Below, in pieces: positions 57,503-64,000 of a DNA stretch of 64,000 nt (position 1 is the first letter of the stretch; every line of letters starts with the position of its first letter). This DNA comes from Cudoniella acicularis (Eukaryota > Ascomycota > Leotiomycetes > Helotiales > Helotiaceae). Both the position numbers and the translations under genes were made by a program. The notes under the pieces are model-generated. The model saw only the letters and a list, made by a program, of their open reading frames with translations, was not told the DNA's origin and made no database searches. The stretch lies in assembly GCA_013054445.1 (NCBI GenBank), contig JAAMPI010000011.1:1-64000 (forward strand), given 5' to 3'.

Positions 57503-58206
57503 CTACAATAGAATTATAGTACTAGAAACAGCTCCATCGAACTCCTCCCAAAGCATCCCGCCTATTCCCACTCGGAAATATTCATTTCGACCAAATCCCG
57601 CTTCGGCAATTACCAGTCCAAGCCTAGCTGACCATTTATCTTCACGATAATCCTCAATTAAAACAATCCATATCTTGTCAAATTGACCATCCTCAAACTC
57701 TTCGTCTAACACAATCCACCTAGTGTTCCGTGAGCCATTTCTTATGTGCCAGAACCTTTCCAATTTGTCGACCTTGGTATTCGAAACACCGCTCAAGAAC
57801 CCGGGGAACTCCAAGTGCGGATTTTTCGGTAGCATGTCATGAATTGCTTGCACAAGGGACGAAACTTCTTTAATCTTGGTGTCCAATTTTAGTGGAGCAG
57901 GATGATGTATCCAAGGCAAATGCTCCGTAGGATATTCTTGCATACATGATGAATCGAAATTTTTGCCGAAACCAGAAGTTCACCACTTATGACTGGTTCC
58001 CAGATGCCAGATGCACCCCACGACGATTCTTTGGTCCAGATTCCAGCAAGATATTTTGCAGGAGTTGAGCGCTGTATATATTCGGCCAAGCCAGCAATGG
58101 CGGGTAGCTTGTCTATATCTTTCGTAAGATCGCACTTGGTGTACCATTCTATTATTTGAAACCATTCTCGTCCTACGGTGTTTTGAAGTTGATTGACACT
58201 AATCAT
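57503..58206 (-). pseudogene. HET-domain protein C-terminal fragment
   Basis: The minus strand reads GREWFQIIEWYTKCDLTKDI, DKLPAIAGLAEYIQRSTPAK and YLAGIWTKESS, the segment that follows the HET domain in many fungal HET proteins. A second frame (57943-57503, 146 codons) continues with IKEVSSLVQAIHDMLPK and RNTRWIVLDEEFEDGQFDKI. No HET domain is found upstream and the two pieces are in different frames, so this is a truncated relic. It is the second HET remnant in the window (compare 20320-21540) and more divergent. Confidence 0.6.
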
Positions 58207-58630
58207 GAGATCGAGCTCTATCTACAGGAGTACTGAAAATTTGGGGGCCGGAACTGTTGAACATGTACCTTCTAAAAACAACGCACAGACCACCCAGATC
58301 ATAGACAGCGGCGATAACGACGATGAAACTCGTACTCGACATTTCATACCGCTAAAACAATATTCTATTTCTCCCACTGTGTAGACTATCTTTTGTTAGA
58401 GGTAAGGGTATAACCGTAGTACGCGGTATATAGTATATAGAAGATATATCTATATAGTCGTCGGTAAGCGGCTAAGGTGTGGATAGCGGAAGAAGAGTCG
58501 ACTGTTAGGTCGAGAGTGATTCAAGTATATAGAATAATAATATGAATTTGACTTAAAGACTTATCTATCTACAAAGGGGTGAGCGGACTATATATACTAC
58601 AAGTGTAGTTACTAGAAGCTTCTATAACTT
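58207..58630. other. intergenic region
   Basis: Retroelement-like AT-rich sequence with no defined ends and no coding feature. Confidence 0.3.
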
Positions 58631-58714
58631 AGAAATCAACGCTTAGAAATCAACGCTTATAAATCAACGCTTATAAATCAAAGCTTATAAATCAAAGCTT
58701 ATAAATCAAAGAAC
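58631..58714. repeat. 14-bp tandem array, six copies
   Basis: Six head-to-tail units of the form (a[g/t]aaatcaa[c/a]gctt), with variants changing gradually from agaaatcaacgctt to ataaatcaaagctt; the last copy ends aagaac. Confidence 0.85.
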
Positions 58715-60317
58715 AACCTAGAAGATTCTAGTAAGGTTTAAACCTTAAGCCTAGAATAGTGCTTATTACCTAATAATGTAACAGTTTCCAACCATAAAGG
58801 TGTTACACAGATATGATGCATAGTGATTACCAAAGCTTAGGAATTGTGGTGTCACACCCGCAAAGTTCCCACGAGGGTACTGTCAATGTCACGTTGATGC
58901 ATGTTTATTAAGCCCCCAAGCATCTTGACACCTTCTCCATATATCCGGCGAAGTACCCGCTGAAGATTGGCCAGTTAAAACACTCAAAGAGCAAGCTGGG
59001 AAAGAGCCGCATGGATCTCCACGGAAAAGGGAGGAGATGTAGATAGTTCTGCAGATGCTGCCATACCCGCAAAGGCTATGCCCGGGATACCGGAACACGC
59101 GATGCGGGCGTGCGCAGAGGAAAATACACTGTATTGCCGTGCTGCTCTAATTTTTTAAATCGAGCTCAATTTCACAGTATTCAAACACTCTCCGCATGTG
59201 TGGATATTTGGCTGTGCTACCGATATGTGAGAGTGGTCTGATCTGCTGGATGATGTAAGGTATTTTCCTCATGCCGGCATTGAGACAATGAGGAGATGCA
59301 TGTTCTGTCTACGAATCGTTTTTTTGAATTCGGAGATAGATCGAAAAATAATAACTCGCTGCTTTAAATGTCTCTTGGCTCTGCAATTCATGTTGTATCG
59401 GCTTTCCGAGGTATTGTTAACGTGATTTTTCTTTCGTCGTCATGTCTCAAAAGTTTCGACAGCACTTCAAAATAATAAAATCGCCATAAACCTAAACATA
59501 ACTATAACTTGGTGTGTCTACGAAAATCAGTATGAAAACACATTGTAATTAGAGTGTTTATTTCAGCAGAATGTTGAAAGCTTTTAATTATGAAGTATTT
59601 TCGGTGATTTGACGATATTGGCTGGGTGTGAAACAACGAGGTGAGACGAAAGGCGCTTCTTCACTATTGAACGCTTCTTAGTGTGAGAAGACAAACTAAT
59701 TGAGAGAAATTGAAGGCGCATGCAGTGGATTTAAATAGTAGAGGTAGCTTTGTTGGATCACTAATTCAACATTGGGAATTTAGGGCTAACTGTCTGAGCT
59801 TGTCTGGAGACAGTCATATTCTAACGTCAAATTTAAACTTTAAACCTACGAGAATCTGGTAACACGGATTATAAATATATTTTCTTTTGTAGGTACCTCT
59901 ATTCGTGCGAGTACCTCTCCTCGTTTAAGTTCTTTTGCTTATATAGTTAGAAGTCGGAAGATGCGGAGGAAGCAGCAGCGCAAGAGAGAAATCGACTACA
60001 GCCTGAATGCTGCTACTTTAAGCTCCTCTCCTTTTGTAAATGTCAAGATCTCAGTCAGTTATCCATTACTCCATTTTAGATGAGGAGAAATTCTTTTGAG
60101 TTCGTGGACATTTATTATTTTGAAGTGTTATGTGTGACTTTGCGCCGCTCAATAGTAGAAGAAATATCTGCGGAGACAAGCTTCTGTCCAACGAAACTAA
60201 AAACTCCCATTTATAGATGAATTTACTTAGCACTTCCTTATTTTTCAAAGTCACGAAGAGATGGGCTGAACTGCATGTGGTATCTCTGTAATTTTATGCT
60301 CTTGGGCTGTGATGACT
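58715..60317. other. gene-free region downstream of RRP12
   Basis: 1.6 kb of AT-rich sequence containing the 3' flank of RRP12. tgtaaca near 58778 and tgttaca near 58801 form a short inverted pair. No supported gene. Confidence 0.35.
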
Positions 60318-63300
60318 TTACCTACGCACACCCTTTCCACGAGGTGATTTCATAACTCTGCCACTGCTCTTATGTCCCGAGCTCCCATGTCGTTTATCTT
60401 CCCCTAACCCTCTTCTTCCACTCGCGATACCACCCCTTCCGCTTCCACCACGTGGGCCTCCTCTACCCCGCCCACCTCGGAAGTTATCTCTGGAATTACC
60501 ACCAATCTTCTTCTTAACAGCTTTGACGTCGTCTTCATCCACCTCCATCTCATCATCCTCTTCCTTATCTCGCTTATTCGAGAACTTTAATCTCCCTCCT
60601 CTACCTCTTTGCACGGCATCTCGGCCTTTAATGGCCTTTACGTATGCACCAACACCGCCTTCTGTGTCTTCGGCTCCACCTTCCGCTGAGGTATCAAGTA
60701 CCATCGCATCGTCGTCACCGTCCTGGCCAAGAAGTAGTTTACCGTCCAGATCAATCTTGGCTTTCGTTTTGTGGGGGGTTCGTTGTTTGAGAGGTTTGGT
60801 CGAGGATATATTTGCCAACGCTCTACGATCCAAAAGGTCCAAAGGTTCATCTTCATCCTCAACGATATATGTGTTCTTGCCCTTCTTAACAGGATTTTTG
60901 CTCTTCCCAAGAACTTCGTTGTCTGAGACATCAGAGCCATCTGAATCGTCCTCACTACCATATACAGCCTCGTCATACTCGCTCTCGAAGCGTCCTTTCC
61001 TCCGTCCATTTGCTGGCTCAGTCTCGCCATCATCACTACCTTCAGCACCTGCAATCTTTGCTGCATCTTTATGTCTCTTGTTCCGCTCCCTCGTCTTCCG
61101 GATGTTGGCGATAAGTTTGCGGTCCTCCTCGGGGCAGTACTTATTGACGATGTCGGCCCCAAATCTTCTGATCATGCGTTCAAGGATGTGCTTGACTTTT
61201 GCCTTGAAATGTGCTTTGTGCTCATGGCTCCAAACCATGAGATTCGGCACCAATGTTTTTAATCGTGGAAGCATCAGATCAGTTGGTAAGCTAATAACAC
61301 AGACCTTCACGAAGCCAAGGACGCTGCGGACGATCTCGCGGTTTTTGTGTGTGAGGAAGAGGTCCATCGTCTCCACCAATTCAGCAAGGGTCTCGGTTTG
61401 TAGAGACTCTCGGAAATGATAGAGGATTCGGGTCAATGCTGTGATGGATGCCGACACCATGTGGGATGCACTGCCTGCCAAGCCGGCACTGACCATGGTG
61501 AAGTATTCTTCAAGATTTGCTGTAACAGCTGGTGCATCATCTGGCATATGAGGGACTTTACTGTTGTTAATAGTAGCCCCCGATGCTGAGACAATCTTCT
61601 CCCCCATTAGAATGAGAAGATCAAATGCTGTTGTCCGAGCTTTTTCATTAACCTCTTTGCAAGAAATGACAACTTCCGAGAGAATCGAAGGGATGAAGTG
61701 AAGGGAGTCGCTAGGTAAGAATGGGATTAGTATTGAAATGGCAGCTAAACGGTCTCTCCGTGCTGGAGCAGAGACCTTTTCAGCACTACTTATCAGCAAG
61801 AGTTGAAGATCGGTGCTTCGGTCCTGCAGTGCCTCGCGGCCCGTAGCAGACTCCGCGAGACGTGGAATGAGCTTGTATGCTTTTTTCTGTAGTTGAGGGT
61901 CGCTATCCATCACTATGATGAGTGACGCAATATTGAATAGTGTGCTGAAACTGTCTCGAGGTAAGTAGATCGCAATAGTGATGACTAAGTCCATAAGCGT
62001 ATGGCTCATAGGAGGCATCTTGTCTGCAGTCTTTTGCTCCTTTTGCTTTTCCGCTTGGGTTTGCGCCGCTGACTCCTCCAGAGATGACTGGAGCATAGTA
62101 GTCACTCTCTCAAAAGTTTCCATGAGTTCCTTTGAAGGAGTGATGCTTAAGTATGCATTTATGCAGCGTAGGATGTAGCCCCTGTATTGTGGGAGTGTTT
62201 GGCTGTAGACATTAAATAGCACAGCCAGCATATTACTAGCAAATCCTGAAAGATAATCAAGGTTCTTTTGAGCAGACACTTTTGACACACGGCTTTGCAA
62301 AACCAGATCATCGTCAGTCTCGATAGCGGTTATAGCCTTATTCGAATCAACCAGAGTTAGAAGAGCTTTGCAGACGTCAGACCGTAGGTCAACCTGTTTG
62401 TACAGGAGATTTGACACTAATTCAGCAAAGGCTTGGTCAAAAGCCTCGGATAGATCAAGGGGTAAGTCGCAGTAACCTGGTAATAGTGACCATATTTGTT
62501 GAACGAGAGTTTCGAAGATTTTAACCTCCATTGTCTTTTCAGCCTCGCCGTTGTCAATAACACGCTGGAACATCATCACACTTAGAGGGACAAATTCGGT
62601 CTTGAAATGTTCCAAATTCGTATTGCTGACAAAGTCGCGCAATATAGGAAGCATCCAGGCCCGGCCGGGTTGTCCTAGTTTCGGTTTCGCAAGGTTTAAT
62701 GGGAGAATGTTCAGAACACTTCTGGGTCCCATGGCTCGAATCGCCTTTCCGATAATTTCATCGGCCTCTTTCTTCCCTGTGAAAGAGTCATTTCCACGAA
62801 GCTCTCCTACAGTTCTGATAACATCTGCGAGGATAGGATCTGCTCTCCAGCGTAAACCGTCGAACATCGCACCCAACACATTGAATGTCTCCATCCACGC
62901 AGCTTGATATTTTACGCTTAGGAGATCCATTGCAGCTCTAGCCAATTTCTCCAAAATCTTTTCGTCGTATATTGAAGGTTCCAAAAGCACGGAATCAGGT
63001 ACACAATTGGCCATGAACGAGATTAAACATTCCGAAGCAGAAACCCGAATGTTGTGAGATGAGGATGCCAAGAACGACGAAATCAGCTCGAACAGCTCTG
63101 GGAGCTTTTGGAAAGTTTCATCTGGGTCAATTTGCGCCGACACATCGTACCCTCTTGATAATACCGCGATCCAAGGTGGTAGAAGCTGGGAATCATTTTG
63201 CGATGGTCGAAGTTCCGAGATTACCTCGAGTAACCTTGGGAGTTTCGATGAAGTTGTGGTTTCTGCCATACCTTCGAAAATAATTTCGAAAACCTCGAAA

Positions 63301-64000
63301 GCCGCCATTGTCATATACTCATTGCTTGACTTGGAAATATTTAAAAGAACCTCGCACAGCGCTTCAATCTTCTTGCTGGGCCAACCACCCGATGCTGCAG
63401 CTACTGTCTTGACCAATTGCAAAGCGTGGATCAAGGCTGGTTCATGTTCTGATATGCCGCTTTTCTTCTGCTTCTTGGCTTGGTTTGATCGAATTGCCAG
63501 GTCGCTTAAACTTTTCAATGCGGATTCCGCGCACATATCGGCCGCAGGATGGTCCACGGAGGGACTTGGTGGAAGATTTTTCAGCACCGTGGTAATCGCT
63601 TCTTGGGCTCTTTTTCTTATTTTCGGCCTGTGATCCACTGCTAAGTTCAAGAGCCCAGCAATGGCGCGGCGCGGGCCAATTTGGGTCTGAGAGAGTTCCC
63701 ATGCTGCGGAATCTTGTGCAACAAGTAGTGATTCAAGACACCCTATCGATGGCCTAAGGAGAGGAGCGTCGGCTTCCGAAAAAGTGAGGGCGGGGGCGAG
63801 GTTGGTGAGGATCTGCGAGAACTTCGAACGAAGGAGAGGCTGCGGGGCATATGGGGTAACGACATCAAGGAGATAAACTACGGATGTTGCCAGATCCTTA
63901 TTCACACCGGTTGTAGATATCGATTGCCGAAGCAGGGCGAGAAGTGCTGCAAAGTAGCCGGTGGGAGAAGCTTCCGTATTTTGGTCGCGGAGTGTATCTT
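60318..64000 (-). CDS. RRP12: RRP12-like ribosome biogenesis protein, 5' end outside the window
   Basis: One uninterrupted minus frame from the window edge to the stop at 60318 (over 1220 codons); the start lies beyond 64000. It is a HEAT-repeat-type helical protein (for example MGPRSVLNILPLNLAKPKLG, the RRP12 signature; EHFKTEFVPLSVMMFQRVID; VKHILERMIRRFGADIVNKY). A K/E/D-rich tail follows, with ESEYDEAVYGSEDDSDGSD, and a final RGG-like segment (GGRGRGGPRGGSGRGG) ending RGKGVRR. RRP12 acts in nucleolar/nuclear pre-rRNA processing and export of pre-40S and pre-60S particles. A large antisense frame at 60523-61419 is a shadow of the acidic/RGG tail. Confidence 0.93.
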   Translation of the reverse strand, partial: DTLRDQNTEASPTGYFAALLALLRQSISTTGVNKDLATSVVYLLDVVTPYAPQPLLRSKFSQILTNLAPALTFSEADAPLLRPSIGCLESLLVAQDSAAWELSQTQIGPRRAIAGLLNLAVDHRPKIRKRAQEAITTVLKNLPPSPSVDHPAADMCAESALKSLSDLAIRSNQAKKQKKSGISEHEPALIHALQLVKTVAAASGGWPSKKIEALCEVLLNISKSSNEYMTMAAFEVFEIIFEGMAETTTSSKLPRLLEVISELRPSQNDSQLLPPWIAVLSRGYDVSAQIDPDETFQKLPELFELISSFLASSSHNIRVSASECLISFMANCVPDSVLLEPSIYDEKILEKLARAAMDLLSVKYQAAWMETFNVLGAMFDGLRWRADPILADVIRTVGELRGNDSFTGKKEADEIIGKAIRAMGPRSVLNILPLNLAKPKLGQPGRAWMLPILRDFVSNTNLEHFKTEFVPLSVMMFQRVIDNGEAEKTMEVKIFETLVQQIWSLLPGYCDLPLDLSEAFDQAFAELVSNLLYKQVDLRSDVCKALLTLVDSNKAITAIETDDDLVLQSRVSKVSAQKNLDYLSGFASNMLAVLFNVYSQTLPQYRGYILRCINAYLSITPSKELMETFERVTTMLQSSLEESAAQTQAEKQKEQKTADKMPPMSHTLMDLVITIAIYLPRDSFSTLFNIASLIIVMDSDPQLQKKAYKLIPRLAESATGREALQDRSTDLQLLLISSAEKVSAPARRDRLAAISILIPFLPSDSLHFIPSILSEVVISCKEVNEKARTTAFDLLILMGEKIVSASGATINNSKVPHMPDDAPAVTANLEEYFTMVSAGLAGSASHMVSASITALTRILYHFRESLQTETLAELVETMDLFLTHKNREIVRSVLGFVKVCVISLPTDLMLPRLKTLVPNLMVWSHEHKAHFKAKVKHILERMIRRFGADIVNKYCPEEDRKLIANIRKTRERNKRHKDAAKIAGAEGSDDGETEPANGRRKGRFESEYDEAVYGSEDDSDGSDVSDNEVLGKSKNPVKKGKNTYIVEDEDEPLDLLDRRALANISSTKPLKQRTPHKTKAKIDLDGKLLLGQDGDDDAMVLDTSAEGGAEDTEGGVGAYVKAIKGRDAVQRGRGGRLKFSNKRDKEEDDEMEVDEDDVKAVKKKIGGNSRDNFRGGRGRGGPRGGSGRGGIASGRRGLGEDKRHGSSGHKSSGRVMKSPRGKGVRR

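Noticed and set aside
60523..61419. 298-codon plus-strand open frame, Ser-rich
   Set aside because: It is exactly antisense to the acidic and RGG tail of RRP12; its Ser/Pro/Leu composition is a mirror of the D/E/K codons.
1..64000. CRISPR arrays, bacterial operons, riboswitches
   Set aside because: Nothing of the kind seen; spliceosomal introns and gene families are fungal. The only regular array (58631-58714) has no spacers.

Overview
This is a filamentous ascomycete (Pezizomycotina) chromosome segment. The evidence is short spliceosomal introns of about 49-110 bp, SAT-type and highly reducing polyketide synthases (PKSs), HET and 2EXR proteins, a Medusa-type developmental regulator, secreted CAZymes, and AT-rich tracts with transition-type nonsense codons that look like RIP. 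I cannot assign a class from the sequence alone. About half the window is gene-poor, repeat-rich DNA; the rest is housekeeping genes and accessory metabolism.

Layout. 1-9.7 kb is repeat-rich: an edge fragment of a Ty3/gypsy reverse transcriptase, a three-exon NAPE-PLD-like metallo-beta-lactamase gene (3983-5473), a damaged fungal rhodopsin-domain membrane protein (7170-5960, minus), a hAT-like MITE with an 8-bp target duplication, and a solo LTR with a 5-bp target duplication. 10-21.5 kb holds what looks like a decaying non-reducing PKS cluster: an MFS transporter with a TGG-to-TAG type stop, an apparently intact EthD-domain protein, a broken FSH (LovG/CitA-type) serine hydrolase, and a non-reducing PKS relic (SAT-KS-AT-PT-ACP-CMeT). 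The PKS relic has an internal deletion and is cut off where it meets a HET-gene relic. An intact PEBP gene lies among them.

22-32 kb contains an intact medA-like regulator, then two small paralogous proteins that both end in a CaaX prenylation box. They lie on either side of an orphan locus and an intronless luciferase-like flavin monooxygenase gene. 32.5-48.3 kb carries a 2EXR relic and then the most notable locus: a 14-TM MFS transporter with one frameshift, and an intact seven-exon highly reducing PKS of about 3207 aa. That PKS ends in a carnitine acyltransferase domain (KS-AT-DH-CMeT-ER-KR-ACP-cAT). The MFS/PKS pair is bracketed by two diverged copies of the same approximately 235-bp element.

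48.6-54.8 kb is a small CAZyme block: a PL7 lyase and a GH115 alpha-glucuronidase, both secreted, plus a cysteine-rich small secreted protein. 55-60.3 kb is AT-rich, with a Harbinger-like MITE (TTA target duplication), a second HET relic and a 14-bp tandem array. From 60.3 kb to the window end lies the 3' part of RRP12 on the minus strand, running off the edge.

How the genes fit together: the left cluster would have made a C-methylated aromatic polyketide (PKS, hydrolase for release, EthD enzyme, exporter) but has lost key domains. The right cluster probably still makes a reduced, methylated polyketide released by its own acyltransferase domain, although its exporter looks broken. Exon joins below were deduced by reading frame and splice consensus only. 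Several frameshifts sit in homopolymer runs and could be sequence errors.
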